From: Bradyrhizobium sp.
GTDB taxonomy: Bacteria > Pseudomonadota > Alphaproteobacteria > Rhizobiales > Xanthobacteraceae
Direction of reading: 5' to 3'
Assembly: GCA_025960445.1 (NCBI GenBank)
Contig: JAICIT010000142.1
Span: 1 to 6,652, forward strand
Length of the DNA stretch: 6,652 nt
Positions 1-6,298 of this stretch are shown here, piece by piece (the first letter of the stretch is position 1; each line of letters starts with the position of its first letter). A program made the translations under genes and the position numbers. The notes beneath the pieces were generated by a model. It was not told where the DNA came from, searched no databases, and saw only the letters and a program-made list of their open reading frames with translations.

Positions 1-390
1 CGCTTCGCCAGTCGCGAGACGAACTGTGTGCGGATTTTCGAATACGGCGCGCGTCTTGACGATGTGCGCGCCGGATTTTTCGACATTGGTGGTGTAGATG
101 CCCTCCAGCCGAGCGATTTCCTTGTCCTTGTTGGCGACCAGGGTGCGCCAGTCGAACGTTGCCGAAGGAATGGTCCAGCCGAACCCGGCGGCATCCGCGA
201 TCTCGAAATGAACGTGCGAGCCAAGCACGAAGAGTTTTTTCGGGACGCAGCCGCGGATCACGCAGGTGCCGCCCATCCGGTATTCTTCCGCAACCATCAC
301 GCGCGCGCCATGGCCGGCCGCGATCCGGGCGGCTCGAACCCCGCCCGAACCTCCTCCGATCACGAACAGATCGACGTCGAACTCAGTCAT
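1..390 (-). CDS. gor: Glutathione reductase, N-terminal part (3' end off window)
   Basis: This would be the FAD-dependent cytoplasmic enzyme that reduces glutathione disulfide with NADPH. Only the first 130 residues are present; the frame runs open to the window edge, and the family is usually about 450-460 residues. The start MTEFDVDLFVIGGG leads into the FAD dinucleotide-binding loop GGGSGG (residues 12-17). The redox-active disulfide motif GGTCVIRGCVPKK follows, with cysteines 43 and 48 in C-X4-C spacing. The exact 'VIRGCVPKK' form is typical of glutathione reductases among class I pyridine nucleotide-disulfide oxidoreductases; dihydrolipoamide dehydrogenase and mercuric reductase differ around this motif. 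The start is ATG at 390, preceded by a modest GGGG purine run. It lies 30 bases after the DUF2059 stop and is probably cotranscribed with it and rpiA. The NADPH-binding and dimerisation domains are outside the window, so a paralogous disulfide reductase is not fully excluded. Confidence 0.93.
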   Translation of the reverse strand, partial: MTEFDVDLFVIGGGSGGVRAARIAAGHGARVMVAEEYRMGGTCVIRGCVPKKLFVLGSHVHFEIADAAGFGWTIPSATFDWRTLVANKDKEIARLEGIYTTNVEKSGAHIVKTRAVFENPHTVRLATGEA

Positions 391-420
391 CTCAGCCCCG
401 ATCCGAACCAGCCTGCGTGA

Positions 421-945
421 TCAGATCTCTTTGCCCCGCTTGCGCATCTCGGCGCGAAATTCGCCATTGACTGCCTCGGCGAAGCTCTGCGCCCACTGGT
501 TCATGTAGGACATGCTGTATTGAATCGCCCTCGGCTCGGCCTTCAACAATTTCTGGCCGAGTGCCGATTTGTAGAACGTCACCAGATCCTTCAACTCCTG
601 CTCGGTGAACTCGTTGGCGTAGGCGTTCGCCATGCCCTCACCGATTTCCTTTTCGCGGCCAGCAAGCTTCTGTGCAACCACGACCGCGACCTCGTTGAGG
701 TCTTTCTGGTAGTTCAGATTGGTCTGCAGGAACTGGTCCTTGGTTTTCTGCACGATATTTGGCACCGCATTCGCATACATCGCGCTTGCATTCTTCAACG
801 CGAGAATCTCTTTGGCCGCCGCAATCGCCGCCGGCGAAGCCTGCTTGTGCTGTGGAGCCGGCTGCTGCGCTTTGACCGGGACGCCGCTCAGGGCCAATCC
901 GAGCACAAGGCCCGCGGCCGTGAAAAATCCTGCAAGCCTCTTCAT
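421..945 (-). CDS. Secreted DUF2059 domain protein
   Basis: A 174-residue protein of unknown biochemical function. It begins with a clear Sec signal peptide: MKR, then a hydrophobic core at residues 4-22, then a V-K-A cleavage site after residue 26, followed by a Q/P/A-rich linker to about residue 40. The mature part is helical. It carries the DUF2059 signature near its C-terminus, 'FTEQELKDLVTFYKSALGQK', in which small family members typically show a 'TF Y.S..G.K' core. A periplasmic location is inferred. ATG at 945 is chosen because AGGAGA (957-952 on the minus strand) lies 6 bases upstream and the signal peptide begins there; the open frame extends further to 1053, but that stretch overlaps the end of rpiA and has no homology feel. 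It sits between rpiA (22-base gap) and gor (30-base gap). This order looks familiar from Bradyrhizobium-type genomes, which suggests operon membership but not a function. Confidence 0.88.
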   Translation of the reverse strand: MKRLAGFFTAAGLVLGLALSGVPVKAQQPAPQHKQASPAAIAAAKEILALKNASAMYANAVPNIVQKTKDQFLQTNLNYQKDLNEVAVVVAQKLAGREKEIGEGMANAYANEFTEQELKDLVTFYKSALGQKLLKAEPRAIQYSMSYMNQWAQSFAEAVNGEFRAEMRKRGKEI

Positions 946-967
946 TCCGATTCTCCTAATTGCGGCC

Positions 968-1660
968 TTATGGCCGTTCGACGACGCGAATTCCCTGAGG
1001 GCCAGCCAGCATCGCCAGGGTGGCAAGACCAATGAACAGCCCGTGCTCGACAACTCCGGGGATGCCGGTCAGCAGACCGGCCAGGCGCGGAGCGTCGGTT
1101 ATTCGTCCAAGATGGGCGTCAACGATCCAGTGGCCGCCATCGGTGACAAAAACGTGGCCGTCCTTGCCCTTTCGAACCACCATTTGCCCGGAAACGCCGC
1201 CCTGCGCAAATGCCTTTGCGATCGCCCTTTGGGTCGCGGCGAAGCCGAAAGGGATCACTTCCACCGGCAGCGGAAAGCGACCGAGAACTCCCACCCATTT
1301 GGAATCATCCGCGATCACGATCATGCGATCCGATGCCGCGGCAACGATCTTTTCCCGCAGCAATGCGCCGCCGCCGCCCTTGATGAGATTGAGCGCGGGA
1401 TCGATCTCGTCCGCGCCATCGACGGTCAGGTCGAGCTGATCGACTTCATCAAGCGTAGCCAGCGGAATCCCGCATCTGAGGGCATCGGCGCGGGTTGCTT
1501 CCGATGTCGGTACACCAATGATCTGTAGCCCGGCGCTAACCCGCTCGCCCAGAAGCTCAACGAAGTGTTTCGCGGTGGAGCCGGTCCCCAGACCAAGTCT
1601 CATGCCGTCATGTACGTATTCGAGCGCCCGCGCGGCGGCCTGCCGCTTCAGTTCATCCAT
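968..1660 (-). CDS. rpiA: Ribose-5-phosphate isomerase A
   Basis: Interconverts ribose 5-phosphate and ribulose 5-phosphate in the cytoplasm, in the non-oxidative pentose phosphate pathway and, in autotrophs, the Calvin cycle. The 230-residue length fits the family. Visible motifs are the phosphate-binding loop LGLGTGSTA (residues 22-30), VPTS (50-53), TVDGADEID (79-87) and [12 protein letters not shown] (93-104). Asp81, Asp84, Lys94 and Glu103 match the known E. coli RpiA active-site residues, even in numbering when ATG at 1660 is residue 1. The C-terminal part contains DGGHWIVD and GVVEHGLF, also conserved in the family. A GTG six bases upstream (1666, giving VNMDELK) is an alternative start; neither start has a strong Shine-Dalgarno, though a GGGGG run lies about 14 bases before the GTG. 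First gene of the presumed rpiA-DUF2059-gor transcript and divergent from gph. Confidence 0.96.
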   Translation of the reverse strand: MDELKRQAAARALEYVHDGMRLGLGTGSTAKHFVELLGERVSAGLQIIGVPTSEATRADALRCGIPLATLDEVDQLDLTVDGADEIDPALNLIKGGGGALLREKIVAAASDRMIVIADDSKWVGVLGRFPLPVEVIPFGFAATQRAIAKAFAQGGVSGQMVVRKGKDGHVFVTDGGHWIVDAHLGRITDAPRLAGLLTGIPGVVEHGLFIGLATLAMLAGPQGIRVVERP

Positions 1661-1783
1661 GTTCACGAGCCGACGGTGCCCCCAAGCAAGTGCCCGGCAC
1701 GCGAGCCCTCGCGCGCTGGCGGGCATGTCTACCGCCGTTCTCCCACGAGTAACAGTGCCATCCGGCGGGAAGAACGGCCAAAT

Positions 1784-1801
1784 CGGCCGCATTTGCGGCC
1801 G
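1784..1801. repeat. Perfect inverted repeat in rpiA/gph spacer
   Basis: CGGCCGC (1784-1790) and GCGGCCG (1795-1801) are exact reverse complements around the 4-base loop ATTT. There is no T-run on either side, so it does not look like an intrinsic terminator. Its place between two divergent genes suits an operator or a leader hairpin for one of them. It could also be chance in GC-rich DNA. The inner core CCGCA..TGCGG recurs at 1832-1841. Confidence 0.4.
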
Positions 1802-1831
1802 GCTGCGGCGCTCTCCCCGACGCTTGCGCAG

Positions 1832-1841
1832 CCGCATGCGG
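1832..1841. repeat. 10-bp palindrome CCGCATGCGG upstream of gph
   Basis: A self-complementary 10-mer that shares the CCGCA/TGCGG half-sites of the inverted repeat at 1784-1801. The two centres are 44 bases apart. It lies 18 bases before the chosen gph ATG and contains an alternative in-frame ATG (1836). Function is unknown; a paired operator is one reading, coincidence another. Confidence 0.3.
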
Positions 1842-1859
1842 ACGGATACGGCTTTTGTC

Positions 1860-2546
1860 ATGACCCCAGCCCACATCGTTGTGTTCGACCTTGACGGCAC
1901 GCTCGTGGATACGGCGCCCGACTTGATCAACGCGCTCAATTTCGTTCTCGATCGCGAGGGCCTGCCTCCGGTGCCGTTTGAACCAGCGCGCAAGATGATC
2001 GGCGCAGGCGCGCGCAAGATGATCGAGCGGGGCCTGGAATTGGAAGGCCGCTCCGCAACCATCGAAGATATCACCCGCCTCACCTCCGATTTCATCGACC
2101 ATTATGCCGCCCATATCGCTGACGCATCGCGCCCGTTCGAAGGCGTGGAAAACGCGCTTGGCGATCTCCAGCGGCTCGGCTTCCGATTGGCTGTTTGCAC
2201 GAACAAGCTGGAATGGCTGTCGAAGCTGCTGTTGGATCAGCTCGGAATGAGTTCGCGCTTTTCCGCGATTTGCGGGGCCGACACGTTCGGAGTTTCCAAG
2301 CCCGATCCGGCGATCCTGAAGCAGACCGTCGCACGCGGCGGCGGCCATCTCTCCTCCGCGATCATGGTCGGCGATGCCGGTCCGGATGTCGGGGTTGCCC
2401 GGCGGGCCGGCATTCCCGTCATTGGCGTCGAATTCGGCTATACTGAGGTTCCCATCGCCGATCTCAAACCGGATCGCCTCATCAACCACATGAGCGAGCT
2501 TTCTGAGGCGGTGCAAAGCCTGATGTCTCAGCGGCAGGCCACCTGA
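1860..2546 (+). CDS. gph: Phosphoglycolate phosphatase (HAD superfamily)
   Basis: A 228-residue cytoplasmic HAD hydrolase that most likely removes phosphate from 2-phosphoglycolate, a by-product of Rubisco oxygenation and of DNA 3'-end repair. All HAD motifs are visible: motif I FDLDGT with nucleophile Asp10 and general acid Asp12, motif II VCTNK with Thr114, motif III Lys147 in SKPDP, and motif IV VGDAGPD with Asp172 and Asp176. The stretch after motif I (VDTAPDL, then an alpha-helical cap at about residues 17-85) fits subfamily IA and the Gph group. ATG at 1860 is chosen because homologous proteins begin only a few residues before FDLDGT; an in-frame ATG at 1836 adds eight residues. Neither has a good Shine-Dalgarno. 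HAD-IA substrate assignments from sequence are fallible, so another small phosphoester substrate remains possible. Confidence 0.9.
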   Translation: MTPAHIVVFDLDGTLVDTAPDLINALNFVLDREGLPPVPFEPARKMIGAGARKMIERGLELEGRSATIEDITRLTSDFIDHYAAHIADASRPFEGVENALGDLQRLGFRLAVCTNKLEWLSKLLLDQLGMSSRFSAICGADTFGVSKPDPAILKQTVARGGGHLSSAIMVGDAGPDVGVARRAGIPVIGVEFGYTEVPIADLKPDRLINHMSELSEAVQSLMSQRQAT

Positions 2547-2592
2547 ATGTCCCGACCCTCTGTAGTTGCCCGCGCTGTCTCGGCCTCTTATT

Positions 2593-2640
2593 CCAGGGTT
2601 TCCCTGGTTTCGCACCCTGCTCGCTCTACAGCCAAGCGAG
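2593..2640 (+). other. Two tandem hairpins in the gph-moaA spacer
   Basis: The 191-base spacer (2547-2737) holds no convincing gene. Two stem-loops sit in its centre: CCAGGG/CCCTGG (2593-2598 with 2602-2607, loop TTT, followed by TTT) and CTCGCT/AGCGAG (2620-2625 with 2635-2640, 9-base loop). The first could be a weak terminator of gph; the pair could also be a structured moaA leader. A short palindrome GGGCGCCC lies further on at 2678-2685. I do not recognise the molybdenum-cofactor riboswitch here. A weak promoter-like pair TTGTGG (2645) and TACATT (2668), 17 bases apart, lies between the hairpins and moaA. Confidence 0.3.
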
Positions 2641-2737
2641 GCGATTGTGGGCAGGCGCTATCATGCATACATTGTGAGGGCGCCCCATTTGGTTTGGTGC
2701 TCAGGTTTCCCCGGCAATGTTGACCAAGGCCTGGTGA

Positions 2738-3772
2738 ATGAACGGATCAACGCTGAATCCCGCCGCATCGCTGTCTCGTCCAATGACCGACCCTTTTGGG
2801 CGGACCATCACCTATTTGCGGGTCTCGGTCACGGACCGCTGCGATCTCCGCTGCTTCTATTGCATGTCGGAAGACATGACATTCCTGCCCAAGGCCGACC
2901 TTCTCACCCTGGAAGAACTCGACCGGCTCTGCTCGGCCTTCATCGCCAAGGGCGTGCGGAAGTTGCGATTGACCGGGGGCGAACCATTGGTCCGGCGCAA
3001 TGTGATGTCGCTGGTGCGCTCGCTCTCGCGTCATCTTGAAACCGGCGCCCTCAAGGAACTTACGCTGACGACCAACGGTTCCCAGCTCGCACGCTTCGCC
3101 GGCGAATTACGCGACTGCGGTGTGCGCCGCGTCAACGTATCCATGGATACGCTCGATCCGGCGAAATTCCGCGCGATCACACGCTGGGGCGACCTCGAGA
3201 AGGTCATGGCCGGCATCGAGGCCGCCCGCGCTGCGGGGCTCGCTGTCAAGATCAATGCGGTCGCCCTGAAGAACCTGAACGAGGATGAAATTCCCGCCTT
3301 GATGGAATGGGCGCACGGCAAGGGCATGGCGCTGACTCTGATCGAGGTGATGCCGATGGGCGACATCGGCGAAGGGCGGATCGATCAATACGTGCCGCTA
3401 TCGATGGTTCGCGCCCGTCTCGCCAAGCAATACACCCTGACCGATGTCGACGATGATACCGGCGGCCCGGCCCGTTACGTTCGGGTTGCCGAGACCGGCG
3501 GCAAGCTCGGCTTCATCACCCCAATGACCCATAATTTCTGCGAGTCCTGTAACCGGGTGCGGATCACCTGTACCGGGACACTGCACACCTGCCTCGGCCA
3601 CGAGGATGCCTCCGACCTGCGCAAACCGCTACGGACCTCAGCCGACGATGACCTGCTCAGTGCGGCGATTGACCGCGCCATAGGGCTCAAGCCGAAGGGC
3701 CACGACTTCATCATCGACCGGCGGCACAATCGCCCGAGCGTCAGCCGGCATATGAGCGTTACCGGGGGCTGA
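2738..3772 (+). CDS. moaA: GTP 3',8-cyclase MoaA (molybdenum cofactor synthesis)
   Basis: Radical SAM enzyme that converts GTP to 3',8-cyclo-7,8-dihydro-GTP, the first step of molybdenum cofactor synthesis, in the cytoplasm together with MoaC. All hallmarks are present: the SAM-binding [4Fe-4S] motif C35-X3-C39-X2-C42 (CDLRCFYC), the TGGEP loop soon after, the second [4Fe-4S] cluster motif C268-X2-C271-X13-C285, which binds GTP, and the C-terminal Gly-Gly tail (MSVTGG) known to be needed for cyclisation. Length is 344 residues, normal for the family and for related Bradyrhizobium-type proteins. ATG at 2738 is preferred, with a partial AAGG at 2726-2729; the in-frame ATG at 2783 has no ribosome site. 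No other moa, moe or mob genes are adjacent, so it appears to be a stand-alone gene downstream of gph, probably with its own promoter. Every catalytic cysteine is intact. Confidence 0.97.
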   Translation: MNGSTLNPAASLSRPMTDPFGRTITYLRVSVTDRCDLRCFYCMSEDMTFLPKADLLTLEELDRLCSAFIAKGVRKLRLTGGEPLVRRNVMSLVRSLSRHLETGALKELTLTTNGSQLARFAGELRDCGVRRVNVSMDTLDPAKFRAITRWGDLEKVMAGIEAARAAGLAVKINAVALKNLNEDEIPALMEWAHGKGMALTLIEVMPMGDIGEGRIDQYVPLSMVRARLAKQYTLTDVDDDTGGPARYVRVAETGGKLGFITPMTHNFCESCNRVRITCTGTLHTCLGHEDASDLRKPLRTSADDDLLSAAIDRAIGLKPKGHDFIIDRRHNRPSVSRHMSVTGG

Positions 3773-3777
3773 TCCCA

Positions 3778-3801
3778 CGGCGGCATCGGTGGAATCCGCC
3801 G
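3778..3801 (+). terminator. Weak terminator-like hairpin after moaA
   Basis: CGGCGG (3778-3783) pairs with CCGCCG (3796-3801) around a 12-base loop, beginning six bases after the moaA stop. There is no T-tract after it (the next bases are GGCTAATTC), so it is at best a weak or factor-assisted terminator. Confidence 0.25.
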
Positions 3802-3888
3802 GGCTAATTCCCATGGAATATCAACAAACTTCCGATTGACGGCGGCTTTGCGCGCTGGAATGGTGCGGCGGCTTCATGCTAGCCCGGC

Positions 3889-3903
3889 TGGATAGGCCAT
3901 TGC
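3889..3903 (+). promoter_or_regulatory. Possible sigma-54 (-24/-12) promoter for dctQM
   Basis: TGGATAGGCCATTGC carries the near-invariant GG (3890-3891) and GC (3902-3903) with exactly 10 bases between them, and full TGG and TTGC elements; the CAC after TGG in the consensus is replaced by ATA. Transcription would start near 3915, leaving a leader of about 40 bases before the TTG start of dctQ. Dicarboxylate and related transporters are often under sigma-54 in alphaproteobacteria, but not all TRAP systems are. A rival sigma-70-type reading is TTGACG (3836-3841) with the poor -10 AATGGT (3859-3864). Confidence 0.25.
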
Positions 3904-3919
3904 GCCCGATGGGTGCAAT
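3899..3919. promoter_or_regulatory. Near-perfect dyad in the dctQ leader
   Basis: ATTGCGCCC (3899-3907) and GGGTGCAAT (3911-3919) form a 9-bp stem with a single G-T wobble and a 3-base loop GAT. It lies 21 bases before the Shine-Dalgarno of dctQ. As DNA it is an operator-like dyad (ATTGC-N11-GCAAT) and overlaps the putative -12 element; as RNA it would be a compact hairpin. Nothing in the window identifies a cognate regulator. Confidence 0.4.
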
Positions 3920-3940
3920 CAAGACGGCGGAAGCGCAGCT

Positions 3941-3946
3941 AGGAGG
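3941..3946 (+). promoter_or_regulatory. Shine-Dalgarno AGGAGG that fixes the dctQ start
   Basis: A full AGGAGG, 7 bases before an in-frame TTG (3954). The other candidate starts, ATG at 3876 and ATG at 3972, lie respectively upstream of it and 25 bases beyond it, so this site argues for the TTG. Confidence 0.8.
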
Positions 3947-3953
3947 ATCATCG

Positions 3954-4535
3954 TTGCAATCGCTCTTGAAAATGAGCCGCGGTATCGACGCGTTCACGAG
4001 GTGGACCGGCAAGCGCTTGGCCTGGCTGATCCTGCTCGCGGTGGTGGTGTCGGCGCTTAACGCGATCATCCGCAAGATGTTCGACACCTCATCCAATTCC
4101 TGGCTCGAGCTGCAATGGGTGCTGTTCAGCATCGTCTTCCTGCTGTGCTCGCCATGGACGTTGCTCGACAACGAACATATCCGCATCGATATCGTCAATA
4201 ACCTGCTGCCCAAGCAGGTGCGAAGCAGTATCGACATACTCGGTCATGCGTTCTTCCTGTTGCCGCTGACCATCGTCATGATCATCACCGGCGGCCCGTT
4301 TTTTCTTCGGTCGTTCGAGATCAACGAGCAATCGGGCAACGCCGGTGGCCTGCCGCAATGGCCGGCCAAATCCCTCGTCATTGTCGGGTTTGCCTTCCTG
4401 CTGGTCCAGGGCATTTCCGAATTGATCAAACGTGTTGCCGTCATGCGCGGGATCATTCCTGATCCTCATGCATCGCAGGTGAATGCTATGGAGGCTGAGG
4501 TCGAGCACCTCGTCGAGGCGATCGAAAAGCACTGA
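3954..4535 (+). CDS. dctQ: TRAP transporter small permease subunit (DctQ type)
   Basis: Inner-membrane small subunit of a tripartite ATP-independent periplasmic transporter, which pairs with DctM and works with a periplasmic binding protein to import an organic anion using the sodium or proton gradient. The 193-residue protein has four predicted membrane segments at about residues 22-39, 51-71, 93-117 and 141-158. The conserved DctQ feature EHIRIDI follows segment 2 (residues 74-80). The GGLPQWPAKS stretch before segment 4 (131-140) is typical of the FcbT2-like branch (mannitol/chloroaromatic and 2-oxoacid TRAP systems). TTG at 3954 is chosen because of the perfect AGGAGG 7 bases upstream; starting at ATG 3876 would make an odd hydrophilic extension over the leader dyad. 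A small hairpin, GATCGC/GCGGTC (4534-4549), spans the stop codon and the gap before dctM. The dctM start is 27 bases downstream, so the two are cotranscribed. Confidence 0.92.
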   Translation: MQSLLKMSRGIDAFTRWTGKRLAWLILLAVVVSALNAIIRKMFDTSSNSWLELQWVLFSIVFLLCSPWTLLDNEHIRIDIVNNLLPKQVRSSIDILGHAFFLLPLTIVMIITGGPFFLRSFEINEQSGNAGGLPQWPAKSLVIVGFAFLLVQGISELIKRVAVMRGIIPDPHASQVNAMEAEVEHLVEAIEKH

Positions 4536-4562
4536 TCGCGGACGCGGTCGCAGGGGGAATAG

Positions 4563-6221
4563 ATGTCAGCGTTTCTTATCGCCAATATGGCGCCGATCAT
4601 GTTCGCGTCATTGGTCGTCGTCCTGCTGCTCGGGTACCCGGCGGCATTCTCGCTTGGCGCGGTCGGCCTGATCTACGCGTTTGTGGGAATCCAGCTCGGC
4701 GAATTCCGCCCGGACTTCCTGCAGGCGCTCCCCGAGCGCGTCTACGGGGTCATGAACAACGACACGCTGCTGGCCATCCCGTTCTTTACCTTCATGGGGC
4801 TGGTGCTTGAACGATCGGGCATGGCGGAAGACCTGCTCGATACCATCGGGCAGTTATTCGGCACTGTTCGCGGCGGTCTTGCCTACGCCGTCGTTTTCGT
4901 GGGCGCGCTGCTCGCAGCCACCACGGGCGTGGTCGCGGCGTCCGTGATCTCGATGGGCCTGATCTCACTGCCTATCATGTTGCGCTACGGCTATGACCGC
5001 CGGGTAGCGACCGGCATCATCGCTGCGTCCGGCACTCTGGCGCAAATTATCCCGCCATCGCTGGTGCTGATCGTGATGGCCGACCAGCTCGGCAAATCCG
5101 TCGGAGACATGTACGAGGGCGCCTTCATTCCAGGCCTGGTGCTCGCGGGCCTGTATGCGGGTTACGCATTCCTGATAACGCTGGTATTTCCGAAAGCAGC
5201 GCCGGGTCTGCCTGCGGACGCAATCGGCTTTCGCGAGGACAGCGGCAGCCGCGGGTTACTTTCCCTCGGCGTGCTGTTCATCGCCAGTTGCGTGTTCGGC
5301 TGGTTCATGATGCGCAATTCCGAGTCGCATGGCGCCGACTTCGTCGTGCTCAGCATGTTTTTCGGCATCCTGTTCGCGTTCTTCGTCGCGGTGCTCAACT
5401 GGGTTATCGACAAGCTTACCGGCTTCCGCTTTTTGTCGAAAATGGCCCAGCAGACCACCTTCGTCATGGTGCCGCCGCTGTTCCTGATATTTTTGGTGCT
5501 GGGTACGATCTTCATCGGTCTCGCCACGCCGACCGAGGGTGGCGCGATGGGCGCATCGGGCGCCATCATCCTTGGCGCCCTCAAGCGGCGGCTGAGCTGG
5601 GATTTGATCCGCCAGGCTACTGAATCGACCGCCAAGCTTTCAGCGTTTGTCGTCTTCATTCTGGTCGGCGCGCGCGTTTTCTCGCTGACCTTCTACGGCG
5701 TCAACGGCCACGTCTGGGTCGAACATCTCTTGACGTCCTTGCCGGGCGGTCAAGTCGGCTTTCTCATCTTCGTCAACGCGTTTGTGTTTGTGCTCGCCTT
5801 CTTCCTCGATTTCTTCGAGCTGGCCTTTATCGTGATTCCGCTGCTCGGGCCCGCCGCTGAACACCTCGGCATCGATCTGATCTGGTTCGGCGTGATTCTC
5901 GGGGTCAACATGCAGACGTCGTTCATGCACCCGCCGTTCGGGTTCGCGCTGTTCTACCTTCGCTCGGTGGCGCCAAAGGATTCCTACCTCGACCGGGTCA
6001 CCGGCAAACGCATGGAGCCGGTCACGACCGGGCAGATCTACTGGGGAGCGGTGCCGTTCGTCGTGATCCAGGTGATGATGGTCCTGCTGGTCATCCTGTT
6101 CCCGTCGATGGTCATGCACTACAAGGGCGCGTTGTCGACGATCGATCCCAACACGATCAAAATCGAGATTCCGCAGATGGAAGCGCCGCCGCTGGATTTT
6201 GGCCCACCGCCGAAACAATAA
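4563..6221 (+). CDS. dctM: TRAP transporter large permease subunit (long DctM, FcbT3/TakM-like)
   Basis: The main transport channel of the TRAP system, an inner-membrane protein of the DctM family. It shows the family motifs ASGTLAQIIPPS (ending at Ser166) and GLATPTEGGAMGA (from Gly319), each next to a re-entrant hairpin in known structures. At 552 residues it is well above the usual roughly 425. Much of the extra length is an insertion between the two inverted-repeat halves, at about residues 210-300, which adds two predicted membrane helices (231-250 and 260-282); the rest is a proline-rich hydrophilic tail after the last helix (519-552). This long form is known from the mannitol/chloroaromatic branch (FcbT3-like). 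AGGGGG (4552-4557) lies 5 bases before ATG 4563. It ends just before a strong terminator shared with the convergent binding-protein gene. The substrate cannot be stated; 2-oxoacids, lactate, mannitol-like or aromatic acids are family possibilities. Confidence 0.95.
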   Translation: MSAFLIANMAPIMFASLVVVLLLGYPAAFSLGAVGLIYAFVGIQLGEFRPDFLQALPERVYGVMNNDTLLAIPFFTFMGLVLERSGMAEDLLDTIGQLFGTVRGGLAYAVVFVGALLAATTGVVAASVISMGLISLPIMLRYGYDRRVATGIIAASGTLAQIIPPSLVLIVMADQLGKSVGDMYEGAFIPGLVLAGLYAGYAFLITLVFPKAAPGLPADAIGFREDSGSRGLLSLGVLFIASCVFGWFMMRNSESHGADFVVLSMFFGILFAFFVAVLNWVIDKLTGFRFLSKMAQQTTFVMVPPLFLIFLVLGTIFIGLATPTEGGAMGASGAIILGALKRRLSWDLIRQATESTAKLSAFVVFILVGARVFSLTFYGVNGHVWVEHLLTSLPGGQVGFLIFVNAFVFVLAFFLDFFELAFIVIPLLGPAAEHLGIDLIWFGVILGVNMQTSFMHPPFGFALFYLRSVAPKDSYLDRVTGKRMEPVTTGQIYWGAVPFVVIQVMMVLLVILFPSMVMHYKGALSTIDPNTIKIEIPQMEAPPLDFGPPPKQ

Positions 6222-6239
6222 TCGCGCTCTCGCGCCAAC

Positions 6240-6273
6240 AAAAAACCCCGGAGCTTACGTCCCGGGGTTTTTT
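6240..6273. terminator. Bidirectional intrinsic terminator
   Basis: AAAAAACCCCGG (6240-6251) and CCGGGGTTTTTT (6262-6273) are perfect 12-base reverse complements around a 10-base loop. The GC stem followed by six T on the plus strand terminates dctM, and the A-run reads as six T on the minus strand to terminate the binding-protein gene. It fills most of the 77-base gap between the two convergent stops. Confidence 0.93.
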
Positions 6274-6298
6274 ACTTTGACCGAACTGCTTGCCGCAA

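Larger units (their letters stand above)
1661..1859. other. Divergent rpiA/gph intergenic region
   Basis: This 199-base stretch must hold the promoters for both rpiA (leftward) and gph (rightward). I could not find a convincing -35/-10 pair for either. A weak candidate for gph is TTGCGC at 1824-1829 with TACGGC at 1847-1852, 17 bases apart; this would place the transcript start at about the gph ATG, which would fit the absence of a Shine-Dalgarno but is speculative. The clearest structures are the two inverted repeats listed separately. A tight CGCGAG/CTCGCG pair (1700-1713) is also present but has only a 2-base loop. Confidence 0.4.

Noticed and set aside
28..420. 130-residue plus-strand open frame at the left edge
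   Set aside because: It is the complement of gor, whose FAD and redox motifs are unambiguous on the minus strand.
1661..2095. N-terminal extension of the rpiA frame over gph on the minus strand
   Set aside because: RpiA homology begins at MDELK (1660). The upstream stretch is Arg/Ser/Pro-rich, lies antisense to gph and looks like GC-rich shadow coding.
1653..2615. 320-residue minus-strand open frame opposite gph
   Set aside because: It overlaps gph almost entirely, has a composition typical of an antisense frame (runs of Arg, His and Gly) and shows no domain.
2547..2737. tRNA, SRP RNA or molybdenum-cofactor riboswitch in the gph-moaA spacer
   Set aside because: I could not fold a cloverleaf, did not see the conserved SRP core, and did not recognise the riboswitch consensus; only short local hairpins are present.
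2566..3039. Plus-strand open frame bridging the gph-moaA spacer into moaA
   Set aside because: It is out of frame with moaA, overlaps its catalytic motifs and has no ribosome site or recognisable content.
3773..3953. Mobile-element or integration scar between moaA and the TRAP genes
   Set aside because: There is no transposase remnant, no terminal repeat pair and no tRNA; base composition looks continuous with both sides.
5640..6218. 192-residue minus-strand open frame opposite dctM
   Set aside because: It is made mostly of charged residues (His, Asp, Glu, Arg), as expected from the reverse of hydrophobic membrane codons, and has no ribosome site or motif.
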